Source: Gallaecimonas kandeliae
GTDB lineage: Bacteria > Pseudomonadota > Gammaproteobacteria > Enterobacterales > Gallaecimonadaceae
Length of the DNA: 64,000 nucleotides
Assembly: GCF_030450055.1 (NCBI RefSeq)
Contig: NZ_CP118480.1
Coordinates: forward strand, 1,577,415-1,641,414
Direction of reading: 5' to 3'
A model generated the notes under the pieces. It was not told the DNA's origin. It did not search any database and saw only the letters and a program-made list of their open reading frames with translations. The position numbers and the translations under genes were made by a program. Shown here one piece after another: positions 24,774 to 33,785 of this stretch; within the stretch, counting starts at the first letter, position 1, and every line of letters begins with the position of its first letter.

Positions 24774-26813
24774 ATGAAAAAACGCATCTGGGCATTGAGC
24801 GCCCTGGCCCTGAGTGGGCAGGCCCTGGCCAAGCCCCTGACCATCGACGACGTCATCAATATGAACAAGGTCCATGACGCCGTCATCAGCCCCGACGGCC
24901 AGGCCATGGTCTACGGCCTCAAGAAGGACGGCGAGTCCGACCTCTACTGGCAGGATCTCAACAGCGGCACCACCCGCCAGCTCACCAGCGCCAAGGGCAC
25001 AGAGAGCGACGTCACCTTCAGCAGCGACGGCAAGGCCATTTTCTTCCTGGCCGACCGTGGCAACGGCAGCCAGGTCTTTGAATTGGACCTCACCGGCGGC
25101 GAAGCCCGCTCCGTCACCAGCCTGCCCCTGGACGTGCAGGGCTACAAGCTGAGCCCCAAGGGCGACAAGCTGGTGGTGGAACTGTCCGTCTGGCCGGGCT
25201 GCGACAACCTCAAATGCACCCAGGACAAGATGGCCGAGCTCAAGGCCAAGAAGTCCACCGACATGACCTTCGACAAGCTGTTCGTGCGTCACTGGGACAC
25301 CTGGGACAACCATTTCGTCAACCATTTGTTCCTGGCCGAGGTCAAAGACGGCAAGGCCGGTGACGTCAAGGACATCATGCAGGGCCTGGATACCGACAGC
25401 CCCGCCAAGCCCTTCTCCGGCATGGAAGAAGTGAGCTTCAACAACGACGGCAGCCAACTGGTGTATTCCGCCAAGGCGCCGGGCAAGGACCATTCCTGGT
25501 CCACCAATTTCGACCTCTACGCCTACGATGTCGCCAGCGGCCAGACCACGGATCTGACCGGCGACAACAAGGCCTGGGACGCCCAGCCCGCCTTCAGCAG
25601 CGATGGCCGCTACATGGCCTGGCTGGCCATGTCCACCCCCGGCTACGAGTCCGACCGCTACCGCATCATGCTCAAAGATCTGCGCACCAACCAGGTCCGT
25701 GAGCTGGCCCCCCAGTGGGACCGCAGTGCCGACTCCATCCGCTTCGCCTCCGACGCCAAGACCCTGCTGGTCACGGCCCAGGACACAGGCCAGCACGGCC
25801 TCTACGCCTTCAACGTCGATTTCGGCGACATGAAGGTGCTGAGCCGTGACGGCACCGTCGGCTCCGTCAGCGAAGGGGCAGGGCGGGTACTCTTCTCCCG
25901 TGACGCCCTCAACGCCCCCAGCGACCTCTACGTGGTGGACAAGGACGGTTTCGGCCTCAAGCAGCTCACCCACGCCAACGAAGCCAAGCTCAAGGATCTC
26001 GACATGGGCGACTTCGCCCAGTTCAGCTTTCCCGGCTGGAACAACGAGACCGTCTACGGCTACTGGATCAAGCCGGTGGGCTATCAGGAAGGTAAAAAAT
26101 ACCCCGTCGCCTTCCTCATCCACGGTGGCCCCCAGGGCAGCTTCTCCAACCATTGGCACGGCCGCTGGAATGCCGAACTCTGGGCCGCCGCCGGCTATGC
26201 CGTGGTGATGGTGGACTTCCACGGCTCCACCGGTTACGGCCAGGCCTTCACCGACGCCATCACCGGCCACTATGGCGACAGGCCTTTCGAGGATCTGCAA
26301 AAGGGCCTGGACTTCATCGCCAAGCAGGAGCCCTGGATCGACGCCGACAACGCCTGCGCCCTCGGCGGCAGCTACGGCGGCTACATGATCAACTGGATCG
26401 CCGGCAACTGGCCCTCCAAGTTCAAGTGCCTGGTGGACCACGACGGCCTCTTCGACCTCAAGTCCATGTACTACACCACCGAGGAACTCTGGTTCCCCGA
26501 GCACGACATGCAGGGCACCCCCTGGGACAACGGCGAGATGTATGACCGCTGGAACCCGGCCAACTTCGTCAAGAACTGGAAGACCCCCATGCTGGTGATC
26601 CACGGCGAGAAGGACTTCAGGGTACCCATCGGCCAGGGTCTGGGCAGCTTCACAGCCCTGCAGCGCCAAGGCATCGATTCGCGCCTGGTGGTCTTCCCCA
26701 ACGAGAACCACTGGGTGCTGCACCCCGAGAACCAGAAGGTCTGGTACAAGGAAGTGCTGGCCTGGATGGCCAAGCACACCCAGGCCGAGGCCGCGGCCCC
26801 TGCCGGCAAGTGA
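24774..26813 (+). CDS. Exported S9-family (prolyl oligopeptidase-like) peptidase
   Basis: 679 residues. Signal peptide KKRIWALSALALSGQALA. Residues about 20-400 form a WD40-like propeller (repeated SPDGQ/SSDGK motifs). Residues about 420-679 are the alpha/beta hydrolase: LIHGGPQGSFSNHWH, GGSYGGYM nucleophile (Ser about 533), acid in HGEKDFRVP and catalytic His in FPNENHWV. Likely a periplasmic dipeptidyl- or acylaminoacyl-peptidase. Flanked by terminators on both sides, so transcribed alone. Confidence 0.92.
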   Translation: MKKRIWALSALALSGQALAKPLTIDDVINMNKVHDAVISPDGQAMVYGLKKDGESDLYWQDLNSGTTRQLTSAKGTESDVTFSSDGKAIFFLADRGNGSQVFELDLTGGEARSVTSLPLDVQGYKLSPKGDKLVVELSVWPGCDNLKCTQDKMAELKAKKSTDMTFDKLFVRHWDTWDNHFVNHLFLAEVKDGKAGDVKDIMQGLDTDSPAKPFSGMEEVSFNNDGSQLVYSAKAPGKDHSWSTNFDLYAYDVASGQTTDLTGDNKAWDAQPAFSSDGRYMAWLAMSTPGYESDRYRIMLKDLRTNQVRELAPQWDRSADSIRFASDAKTLLVTAQDTGQHGLYAFNVDFGDMKVLSRDGTVGSVSEGAGRVLFSRDALNAPSDLYVVDKDGFGLKQLTHANEAKLKDLDMGDFAQFSFPGWNNETVYGYWIKPVGYQEGKKYPVAFLIHGGPQGSFSNHWHGRWNAELWAAAGYAVVMVDFHGSTGYGQAFTDAITGHYGDRPFEDLQKGLDFIAKQEPWIDADNACALGGSYGGYMINWIAGNWPSKFKCLVDHDGLFDLKSMYYTTEELWFPEHDMQGTPWDNGEMYDRWNPANFVKNWKTPMLVIHGEKDFRVPIGQGLGSFTALQRQGIDSRLVVFPNENHWVLHPENQKVWYKEVLAWMAKHTQAEAAAPAGK

Positions 26814-26832
26814 CAACCCGTCTCGTGACTCG

Positions 26833-26860
26833 AAAAAGGCGCCTTTAGGCGCCTTTTTTA
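26833..26860 (+). terminator. Rho-independent terminator
   Basis: GGCGCC/GGCGCC stem with a TTTA loop, A run before and T run after. Confidence 0.85.
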
Positions 26861-26969
26861 TGACGCCGAAAGAAACGAGGCAAAGCTGGCCACTTTCCCC
26901 TGCCGCCCTTTTGCGGCATGCTCTGCCTCTGTCCGGGCGGGATCTCTGTTGTCCGCATCAAAGGTGGTT

Positions 26970-27419
26970 ATGGCATCGGTAAAAAAAGGGCTGAAACTGG
27001 TGGCGCTCTTGGAGGCGTCCAAGGGTTTGATCGCACTGCTGGTCTGTTTCGGCCTGCATAAGCTGGTCGGACACAACCTCCAGCATTTCCTCGAGATGGC
27101 TGCCGGCCAGCTGCATTTGAACCCCGCCAACCACCTGGTCCATAAGGCCTTTGACGAAGCGGCCATGGTCACCCCCTCCAACCTGCAGTGGGTGCTGGCC
27201 GGCTGCGGCCTCTATGCCGGCGTGCGCTTAGTCGAGGCCTACGGCCTCTGGCATGCCCTGGTCTGGACCGAGTGGTTCGCCCTTATCAGCGGCGGCCTCT
27301 ACCTGCCTTTCGAACTCTATGAACTGGTGACTAAGGCCAACCTGCTCAGTGCCGCCGTCCTGGCTATAAACCTGGCCGTGGTCTGGTACATGTACAGGGT
27401 GATCCGGGCCAAGGACTGA
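26970..27419 (+). CDS. DUF2127-family membrane protein
   Basis: 149 residues with about four membrane helices. LKLVALLEASKGLIALLVCFGL, then a conserved HLVHKAFDE stretch, ACGLYAGVRLVEAYGLWH-like and YLPFELYELV match the DUF2127 family of small inner-membrane proteins. The ATG at 26970 with AAAGG upstream is preferred to the TTG at 26949. Function unknown. Confidence 0.82.
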   Translation: MASVKKGLKLVALLEASKGLIALLVCFGLHKLVGHNLQHFLEMAAGQLHLNPANHLVHKAFDEAAMVTPSNLQWVLAGCGLYAGVRLVEAYGLWHALVWTEWFALISGGLYLPFELYELVTKANLLSAAVLAINLAVVWYMYRVIRAKD

Positions 27420-27436
27420 GCCGGCCTCGGGCGGCT

Positions 27437-27706
27437 ATGGGTCATTTGCCCTTCCACCTGAATGACTTGGCCGCCTTCATCTTTTCCGCGGTTAAAGATC
27501 AACTTTCCATGAACCCTGCTGTTGCCCTGGTCATCGAGACTATCCCCAAGCGGGGTTACAGGCTTGTCGCCCCCGTACAGGTGATGGAGGCACAGGGGCG
27601 CCAGGGTGATGAGGCCCTATCGGCATCCCTTAGCCTTTTACTAAAGGTCCTGCAACGGCTGTGGCGTTGGCTGGGAACAACGCCCCCCGCGATGGGGAGG
27701 CGTTGA
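27437..27706 (+). pseudogene. Remnant of a CadC/OmpR-type regulator
   Basis: The segment VIETIPKRGYRLVAPV is the recognition end of a winged-helix (Trans_reg_C) domain as in CadC-like membrane regulators, followed by a short basic stretch and a stop. The helix-turn-helix before it and the periplasmic part after it are missing. It appears to be a truncated leftover rather than a working regulator. Confidence 0.55.
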
Positions 27707-27711
27707 CGACT

Positions 27712-27945
27712 TTAGAGGTCCGACAGCTTGGCGCCGAAGTTGATGTGGAAGGGCATGCCGTCGAGGACCAGGGCCGGAACCGACCTGACTCCTGCTGCTT
27801 CGGCCTCGGCGATCCTGGCCCTGTCACTGCCCAGATGCACCACCTCCAGATGGTAACGGGAACTGTCTATGGCTTTGGCCAAGCTGTCTTCCGCAGCGAC
27901 GCAGACAGGGCATCCGGCATGGTAAAAAATGGCTTTGGTGTTCAT
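27712..27945 (-). CDS. Small thioredoxin/glutaredoxin-fold protein (CPVC)
   Basis: 77 residues. Redox motif HAGCPVC near the N-terminus and cis-Pro region RSVPALVLDG, so a minimal thioredoxin-like fold. GAGAAAGG precedes the ATG at 27945. It is divergent from an HxlR regulator, a pairing common for thiol or aldehyde stress genes, which suggests HxlR control and a reductase role. Confidence 0.82.
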   Translation of the reverse strand: MNTKAIFYHAGCPVCVAAEDSLAKAIDSSRYHLEVVHLGSDRARIAEAEAAGVRSVPALVLDGMPFHINFGAKLSDL

Positions 27946-28060
27946 CCTTTCTCTCCAGTATTGGTATCTTCGTTGGTGTGCGCACCCCGCCAAGCTAGCG
28001 TCATAGGCGGGCCCCAAAAAGCGGGTACAATTTGGTGGGGTAGGCACTTTTTGGTGTAAC

Positions 28061-28393
28061 TTGTCGAAAGCTAAGGAGAAAAAAATTAACAACGACCGTA
28101 AGCTCGAAGACGTCGTGGGTTGCAAGTGGTCTGTTTCAGTGCTGCTGGCCATCAATGAAGGTGTCATCAGGCCAGGTGAACTGGAGCGCCATATCGCCGG
28201 TATTTCCGCCAAAGTGCTCTCGGAGCGGCTGAAGAAGCTGACCCATTACGGCCTGTTGCAGAAACAGATCTTTGCCGAGGTGCCGCCGCGCACCCAGTAT
28301 GCCTTGACGCCGTCAGGTCGGCAGTTGGTCGACATCATTGGGCAGATCCAGCGGCTCGGCAGTGAACTTGCCGATGGCGTCGGCCGTTGTTGA
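28061..28393 (+). CDS. HxlR-family transcriptional regulator
   Basis: About 110 residues. HxlR winged helix: GCKWSVSVLLAINEGVIRPGELERHI, then SAKVLSERLKKLTHYGLL and TQYALTPSGRQL. It has Cys in the classical VVGCKW position, used for redox sensing in several HxlR proteins. No ATG start exists; a TTG at 28061 is used here, but AAGGAG is placed ideally for an ATT at 28085, a very rare initiator. Divergent from the CPVC thioredoxin-like gene. Confidence 0.85.
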   Translation: MSKAKEKKINNDRKLEDVVGCKWSVSVLLAINEGVIRPGELERHIAGISAKVLSERLKKLTHYGLLQKQIFAEVPPRTQYALTPSGRQLVDIIGQIQRLGSELADGVGRC

Positions 28394-28630
28394 CCCCTCG
28401 GAGTCGTGGCGGGCCGCTTGCGGCGCCCTATTCCGATGCATTAGGCTCTGCTGGATATGTATTTGCCGATTACGGCGACATGGACGAAGGGACCTCCTGG
28501 GCAAGGTGTGGGGAACTGCACTACGGCAAGGAGGGGGAAGTCGGGGTACAAGCCCAAGCCCATTACCTTCGAAGAAGCGCCGAACAACCCGCACCTAAGA
28601 TGAAACCGGGCAGGGAACGAGGATAGATCA
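28394..28630. other. Spacer with a short protein-like remnant
   Basis: In the frame ending at 28626 a segment reads GYVFADYGDMDEGTSWA, which looks like real protein but has no plausible start or fold. It is probably gene debris. AGGAT precedes the next GTG start. Confidence 0.35.
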
Positions 28631-29167
28631 GTGGAAGATTTTGGTACTGTGTTGGCCCATTGGGCCGGTTTCTATACGGTGTTGTCCCAGGTCAGTGCCA
28701 CCTTCGCCGGACTCCTGTTTGTCAGCCTGTCCCTGCGCTATGCCCTGCTCAACCAGGAAGGCTTCGGGGCCGTCAAGCGGCTGGCCCGCCACACCTTCAA
28801 GGCCTTCCTGTTCCTGGTGATCTTCTCCCTGATCTTGCTGATCCCGGAAGCGGGAGCCCTGGGCGTGGCCGTGCCGCTGCTGGCGGTGGCCCTCTATGCC
28901 CTGGGCACCACGGCCAGGATCTGGGTGGAAGACGCCAAGGAGGAGGGTGCCGACCAGGTGCGGGTGCGCGGCGCCCGCAAGATCTACCTGCTCTCCCTGC
29001 TCACCTACGTGATGTTCATGGTGGTAGCCCTGCTGCTGCTCTTGGGGGAGACCCGCGCCCTCTACCTGGTGGTGGGGCTGGTGATCTGGAACCTGGCGCT
29101 GGTCACGGCCAGCTCCTGGGATCTGCTGGTGGAACTGAAAAACCGGGAAAAAGCCGACCTCGGCTGA
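28631..29167 (+). CDS. Four-helix membrane protein of unknown function
   Basis: 178 residues, GTG start. Hydrophobic helices at about 15-35, 55-75, 78-95 and 125-165, with basic loops between. It begins a short run of three closely spaced genes (gaps of about 50 and 15 bp) with a lipoprotein and a small soluble protein, likely one transcript. Not assigned to a family. Confidence 0.75.
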   Translation: MEDFGTVLAHWAGFYTVLSQVSATFAGLLFVSLSLRYALLNQEGFGAVKRLARHTFKAFLFLVIFSLILLIPEAGALGVAVPLLAVALYALGTTARIWVEDAKEEGADQVRVRGARKIYLLSLLTYVMFMVVALLLLLGETRALYLVVGLVIWNLALVTASSWDLLVELKNREKADLG

Positions 29168-29216
29168 GGTCCCAATGCCTGGCGGCCAAAGGGCCGACCA
29201 AGGAAGGAGGATAAGC

Positions 29217-29714
29217 ATGGGTATCTTGAAATGCCTCACAGGCAAGGGCTCTGTACTGGGCCTGGTGCTGCTGCTGTTGAGCGGCTGCGCCACCCAACTG
29301 GCCCCCCTGTACGACAAGGCGCTGATGGACGGTCTGACGGCGGTCAACAGCAGCGCCATGGAGCTGCTGGCCAGCGCCGAAGGGGGCACCGACAAGGCCG
29401 GCTTCGGCACCCGGGAGCCCGGCTACAACCAGCTGATCGGGCGCTTCGACGCCTTGTCCTTGCAGTCGGCGGCCAGGCCGGTGCCGAGCAATGACGTACT
29501 GGCCGATGTGCGCAAGATTGCCGGGGACAAAACAGGTCAGGCCCCCGCCATTCCCAGTGCCACCGCCCTTAACAAGCTGGCCAGGACCTTCGCCATGATG
29601 CGCGATACCGACAAGGCCCAGGGCTTGACCCCCTTGGAGGTGAAGGCCTTCCGGGGCCAGGTGGTGATCTACCTGGACCAGGCCCTGACCTACGAAGCCG
29701 CCCTCAAACGCTAA
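29217..29714 (+). CDS. Lipoprotein of unknown function
   Basis: 165 residues from an ATG with AAGGAGG. Lipoprotein signal with LSGC (Cys about 24). The mature part is helical (LYDKALMDGLTAVNSSAMEL and LNKLARTFAMMRDTDKAQGL). Middle gene of the 28631-30089 cluster. Probably anchored in the periplasm; no family recognised. Confidence 0.78.
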   Translation: MGILKCLTGKGSVLGLVLLLLSGCATQLAPLYDKALMDGLTAVNSSAMELLASAEGGTDKAGFGTREPGYNQLIGRFDALSLQSAARPVPSNDVLADVRKIAGDKTGQAPAIPSATALNKLARTFAMMRDTDKAQGLTPLEVKAFRGQVVIYLDQALTYEAALKR

Positions 29715-29729
29715 CCCAGGGAGAGACCC

Positions 29730-30089
29730 ATGGCCGCCATCGACATCAACCAGCTGCTGACCAGCATCAAGACCGCCACCAACCAGGTGTTGAACCAGGA
29801 TATCGCCACCATCAAGGGCTTTTCCGACCGCCAACTCAAAGACATAGGCCAGCAGGCCATCACAGTGGCAGAAGGCATCACCACCGGCCAGATAACGGAA
29901 GCCACCCGCGACTTTTTCTTGAACAGTCTCAAGGACATGGTCAAGAACTTCCTCGCCACCCTGGAAGGGTTGGTGGTGGTGACCATCGAAAAGCTCTGGA
30001 ACGCCATGGTGGGGGCCATCTGGGGTGCCATCAACGGCGCCATCAGCGCCGCCACCGGCCTGGTCTTGCCACTGCCGACCCAGGCCTGA
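29730..30089 (+). CDS. Small amphipathic helical protein
   Basis: 119 residues, 15 bp after the lipoprotein gene; GGGAGAG before the ATG. Helical with an amphipathic or weakly hydrophobic Ala/Gly-rich C-terminal half (AMVGAIWGAINGAISAATGLVL) that might insert in or associate with membranes. No signal peptide and no known family. Confidence 0.72.
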   Translation: MAAIDINQLLTSIKTATNQVLNQDIATIKGFSDRQLKDIGQQAITVAEGITTGQITEATRDFFLNSLKDMVKNFLATLEGLVVVTIEKLWNAMVGAIWGAINGAISAATGLVLPLPTQA

Positions 30090-30140
30090 ACCCCTCTTCG
30101 CCGGTGGCTTGCCGGCACCAATGGCATAAGGACAGTCAAC

Positions 30141-31064
30141 GTGAACAAACCCCTTTCCGCCCTGCTGTGCGCCCTGGCCCTGTCGCCCCTGGCCGGCCAG
30201 GCCAAGTCCGAATATCACACCGTCGCCAGTTTCAAAGAGATGCAGCAGTGGGTGGCCAAGGCCAAGGATCCCGCCGCTACGCTGGTGGTGATGGACGATG
30301 ACGACACCCTGACCATGATGAGCTGCCCCAACCAGGACGACCTTGAGACCTGCCAGTACCTGGGCGGCCCGGCTTGGTTCTCCTGGCAGCAGGACCAGCT
30401 CAATGCCATGGCCCAGCCCAGGGTCGCCAACAGCTTCAATGATCTGCTGACGGTCTCGGCGCTGCTGCTGGCGACCAACGACATGCCCTACACGGACCCG
30501 GCCATCCCGACCGTGCTGGGCGATCTCAGCGGCAAAGGGGTGCGGCTGCTGGTAGAAACGGCCCGCGGCGACAGCAATCTATCCGCCACCGAGCACCAGT
30601 TCTCGGCGCTGCCGGCTGGCAAGTCCCAGACCCTGCTGGGGCTGGTCAGCGGCCATAGCCTGACCTTCAACGGCCTTGCCAGCCTGGCCGGCCCCTACCA
30701 GCCCTGCACCAGCGGCACCAGGCCCATCAGCTACCGCCAGGGCGTCATGTACCTGGCCGGCCAGAACAAGGGCACAGTGCTGAAATGCATGCTGGACAGC
30801 TACAACGGCCAGGCCGGGGCTGCGCCCATCAAGCAGGTGGTGTTCATCGACGACACCAACCAGAACGTCAAGGACGTGGAAGCGGCCTTTGAGGACAGCA
30901 AGGACTACGCCGTGGTGGCCCTCCATTACACCCGCCTCGAGGCCCACAAGGCGGCCCTGACCCAGGGCAAGATGGCCGCCGCCTACCAGAAGAAAGCCAC
31001 CGAGCGCTGGGAAGCGCTGTTGCAGGCCCTCAAGGCGCAGCAGCAAAACCCGGCGCTGCCCTGA
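30141..31064 (+). CDS. DUF2608-like exported HAD-superfamily protein
   Basis: 307 residues, GTG start at 30141 following AAGGACAG. Signal peptide to about residue 22 (LSALLCALALSPLAGQA). HAD motif I appears as VVMDDDDTL, and motif IV-like acids as VVFIDDTNQNV, matching the DUF2608 group of exported phosphatase-like proteins. Probably a periplasmic phosphohydrolase; substrate unknown. Confidence 0.8.
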   Translation: MNKPLSALLCALALSPLAGQAKSEYHTVASFKEMQQWVAKAKDPAATLVVMDDDDTLTMMSCPNQDDLETCQYLGGPAWFSWQQDQLNAMAQPRVANSFNDLLTVSALLLATNDMPYTDPAIPTVLGDLSGKGVRLLVETARGDSNLSATEHQFSALPAGKSQTLLGLVSGHSLTFNGLASLAGPYQPCTSGTRPISYRQGVMYLAGQNKGTVLKCMLDSYNGQAGAAPIKQVVFIDDTNQNVKDVEAAFEDSKDYAVVALHYTRLEAHKAALTQGKMAAAYQKKATERWEALLQALKAQQQNPALP

Positions 31065-31138
31065 TCGTCGCCCCCATCCTGGCGGCCAAGGGCAGGGACC
31101 CTATACTGGTGTGAGCACCTTGAGTCCAGGGAGGACCT

Positions 31139-32005
31139 ATGGAACTGCTCAGCCGTATAGCCCTGTTGGCGGCCGCCTTAAGCATTGCCGCCTGCACGCT
31201 GGATAGGACGCCCATCATCCCGCCCGCCACCTTGCATGTCTCCCCCTCGCTGTTCTGTCCAGGCGACAGCCTGACGGTTTCCTGGGATGCCAGGAGCATG
31301 GCGCGCTCCCCTGGCCTTTGCGCCCTGTTGGGCCGGGATTACCGCAGACCCGTCGCCTGTGCCGACGACCGTAGCTGCCCAAGCGGCGGGACCTGCCTGG
31401 ACGGCTACTGCTGCCCAGGCGAGGTGTTCAGCGACAACCAAGGAGCCTGTCCCACCGCTGCCGGCTGCTACCCACCCTTCAACCTCAGTATCACCAGCGA
31501 CACCTCGGCCAGGCCATTGGTGGACGGCGATCAACATATCCAGGGTGAGATCAGTGTTACCCCCGACAGCACCACCCACTTCCTGTTGCACCTGGCGCAA
31601 CTGGGGGCTGAGCCCTTTGAACGGAGCCAAAGCGCCACTTTGATCCAGCCCGGCGCCGATACCCAGGTGCTGCACTTCCTGTTCGGTTGCAACGGTGCCA
31701 CGCCGGGCTGGCAGGCGGTGGACTTGAACGCCTTGGCGTCCGAACACGTCCGCATCGTCCTGGCCCGCAACAGCAGCGGCCACAGCCTGGTGCTGAGCGG
31801 CGGCGATCCCCTGCGCGGCCCCGTGACCCTGGCGCCGGGGGAGAGTACTGAGCTGCTGAACGGCAAGTTGACGGGCCGTTGGCAAGCCAGCCTTTCACCC
31901 CTGGACCCAGCCGCCTTGCAGCGGCCCCAGTGCCTGGCTACCCAGAACCAGGGGGGCTGGCCCGATTTGGAGGTGACGCTGGTATTGGCCTGCGTGGCCA
32001 ACTGA
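31139..32005 (+). CDS. Cysteine-rich lipoprotein of unknown function
   Basis: 288 residues. Lipoprotein signal with IAAC (Cys about 19). Residues about 60-115 hold a compact Cys-rich segment (CALLG, VACADDRSCPSGGTCLDGYCCPGE, GACPTAAGC) likely forming disulfides, similar in style to small EGF- or Dickkopf-like knots. The rest is beta-rich, with another Cys near the end. Function unknown. Confidence 0.75.
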   Translation: MELLSRIALLAAALSIAACTLDRTPIIPPATLHVSPSLFCPGDSLTVSWDARSMARSPGLCALLGRDYRRPVACADDRSCPSGGTCLDGYCCPGEVFSDNQGACPTAAGCYPPFNLSITSDTSARPLVDGDQHIQGEISVTPDSTTHFLLHLAQLGAEPFERSQSATLIQPGADTQVLHFLFGCNGATPGWQAVDLNALASEHVRIVLARNSSGHSLVLSGGDPLRGPVTLAPGESTELLNGKLTGRWQASLSPLDPAALQRPQCLATQNQGGWPDLEVTLVLACVAN

Positions 32006-32097
32006 AGCCGGGGGCTTGCGGCAATGAGCGCCTGCTGAGGGTTGCCAGCCTGGCCATCTGGCGACAAGCTTGAAGAAAGACAGCCGAGGGTGCCGCC

Positions 32098-32595
32098 ATG
32101 CAAAACCTGAAGATCCGACCCGCCACTGCCTATGATTGCGAGGCCATGGCCGACATCTACAACGGCTATGTCAGGGACAGCGTCATCACCTTCGAGGAAA
32201 AGGAGGTGACGCCGACCCAGATGGCGGCGCGGCTGGCCGAGGTAATGGGGCAGAACCTGCCCTGGCTGGTGGCCGAAGGGGTAGAGGGCCTGCTGGGCTA
32301 CGCCTACGCCACCCCCTGGAAGAGCCGCTCCGCCTACCGTTTTTCCCTGGAAAGCACCATCTACCTGGACCCGCTGCACGCCGGCAAGGGCGTGGGCAAG
32401 GGCCTCTACGGCGCCTTGCTGGACCAGCTCCGGGCCCGTCATTGCCATACGGTGCTGGCCGGCATAGCCCTGCCCAACCCGGCCAGCATAGCGCTGCACG
32501 AGCGCCTGGGGTTCACCCAGGTTGGGGAACTCAAGGAGGTGGGTTTCAAGCAGGGCCGCTGGGTGGATGTCGGCTACTGGCAGCTGCGGCTCTGA
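32098..32595 (+). CDS. GNAT N-acetyltransferase, phosphinothricin/methionine sulfoximine type
   Basis: 165 residues. RPATAYDCEAMADIYNGYV and VITFEEKEVTP at the front, SRSAYRFSLESTIYLDPLHAGKGVGKGLYGALL as the acetyl-CoA core and LPNPASIALHERLGFTQVGELKEVGFKQGRW at the end. This is the pattern of the PAT/MddA group, which acetylate phosphinothricin or methionine derivatives. Substrate inferred from family only. Confidence 0.88.
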   Translation: MQNLKIRPATAYDCEAMADIYNGYVRDSVITFEEKEVTPTQMAARLAEVMGQNLPWLVAEGVEGLLGYAYATPWKSRSAYRFSLESTIYLDPLHAGKGVGKGLYGALLDQLRARHCHTVLAGIALPNPASIALHERLGFTQVGELKEVGFKQGRWVDVGYWQLRL

Positions 32596-32641
32596 AGACC
32601 CGGCCTAGACTGTACTCATCAGTCACACCGAGAGCCGAGCC

Positions 32642-33151
32642 ATGAACGCCGACGAGCTGCGCCACCTCCAGAACCCCCTCAAGGATCGTTACCGCCAGCA
32701 GCCAGAAGCCGCCCTCATCACCTTGCGCGCCGCCGGCAGCCTGGGGGAGGGCGTCAGCTGCAAGATTGAGACGGGCAAGGCCCTGGTGGAAGCCGGCCTC
32801 CACCCTGCCACAGGCGGAACCGGCCTTGCCGCCTGCTCAGGCGACATGCTGCTCGAAGCGTTGGTGGCCTGCGCTGGCGTTACCCTGAACGCCGTGGCCA
32901 CGGCCCTCGGCATCACCTTGAAGGACGCCAGGCTCGAGGCCGAAGGGGATCTCGACTTTCGCGGCACCCTGGGGGTCGACAAGACGGCGCCCGTCGGTTT
33001 CCAGGCGATCCGCCTGAAAGTGCAGCTCGACACCGACGCCACCGATGAAGAAATCGCGACGTTGCTGCGCCTCACAGAACGTTACTGCGTCGTCTTCCAG
33101 ACCCTCTCCCATCCCCCCACTTTAAACCTCAGTCGGAAGCCGGCTCAGTAA
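32642..33151 (+). CDS. OsmC-family protein
   Basis: 169 residues. OsmC/Ohr fold signature around ACSGDMLLEALVACAGVTLNAVA with one Cys in each conserved helix position, and TERYCVVFQTL for the late cysteine region. Members reduce organic or inorganic hydroperoxides with a thiol pair. No divergent OhrR nearby. It converges with cobO, overlapping by about seven bases at the stops. Confidence 0.85.
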   Translation: MNADELRHLQNPLKDRYRQQPEAALITLRAAGSLGEGVSCKIETGKALVEAGLHPATGGTGLAACSGDMLLEALVACAGVTLNAVATALGITLKDARLEAEGDLDFRGTLGVDKTAPVGFQAIRLKVQLDTDATDEEIATLLRLTERYCVVFQTLSHPPTLNLSRKPAQ

Positions 33152-33726
33152 TCCAGACCCTTCTGGGCCTTGATGCCGGCGTCGAAGGCGTGCTTGACGC
33201 TGCGCACTTCCGAGACGGTGTCGGCCAGCTCCAGAAGCCGCCGGTGGGCGCCGCGGCCCGTGACTATGACGTGCTGGCGGGCGGGGCGCTGTCTGATGGC
33301 GTTTAGCACCTCATCCAAGTCCAGGTAGTCGTAGCTCAGCATGTAGGTGAGCTCGTCCAGTACGACCAGATCGATGCCGGGATCGTGCAGCCAGGCCTTG
33401 GCCTGGTGCCAGACTGTTTGCGCCGCCGCCGTGTCCAGCTCGCGGCTCTGGGTCTCCCAGGTAAAGCCGGTGGCCATCACCGCGAAGGGCACGCCATGGC
33501 CGGCCAGCAAGTTGCGCTCGCCGCAATCCCAGCTGCCCTTGATGAACTGGGCCACGGCGGCCTTGAGGCCGTGGCCGACGGCCCGGCAGACGGTGCCGAA
33601 GGCGGCCGTGCTCTTGCCTTTGCCGTTGCCGGTCAGCACCAGCAGGAGGCCTTTTTCCTCCCGGGCCGCCTCGATGCGGGCGTCTACCTTTTCCTTCAAC
33701 TTCTGCTGGCGCTGCTGGTGTGACAT
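33145..33726 (-). CDS. cobO: Corrinoid adenosyltransferase
   Basis: 193 residues of the CobO/BtuR type. P-loop [22 protein letters not shown]-like stretch, [16 protein letters not shown] and [17 protein letters not shown] are diagnostic. It adenosylates cob(I)alamin using ATP. The ATG at 33726 is chosen; the frame extends further but crosses the met boxes. It is divergent from metH, a B12-dependent enzyme. Also named btuR. Confidence 0.95.
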   Translation of the reverse strand: MSHQQRQQKLKEKVDARIEAAREEKGLLLVLTGNGKGKSTAAFGTVCRAVGHGLKAAVAQFIKGSWDCGERNLLAGHGVPFAVMATGFTWETQSRELDTAAAQTVWHQAKAWLHDPGIDLVVLDELTYMLSYDYLDLDEVLNAIRQRPARQHVIVTGRGAHRRLLELADTVSEVRSVKHAFDAGIKAQKGLDY

Positions 33727-33761
33727 TAGGGCTACCTGTTTTGGGTTCTTTTGGCTATTAT

Positions 33762-33785
33762 GGACGTCCAAACGTATAAACGTCC
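33762..33785. promoter_or_regulatory. Three tandem MetJ boxes
   Basis: Three adjoining 8-mers, GGACGTCC, AAACGTAT and AAACGTCC, resemble the MetJ consensus AGACGTCT. They lie 11 bp before metH in the cobO-metH divergent region. Contiguous 8-bp spacing is how MetJ dimers bind, so methionine repression of metH (perhaps also cobO) is likely. Confidence 0.75.

Noticed and set aside
24729-26816. 695-codon minus-strand frame opposite the S9 peptidase
   Set aside because: Gly/Val/His-rich antisense shadow.
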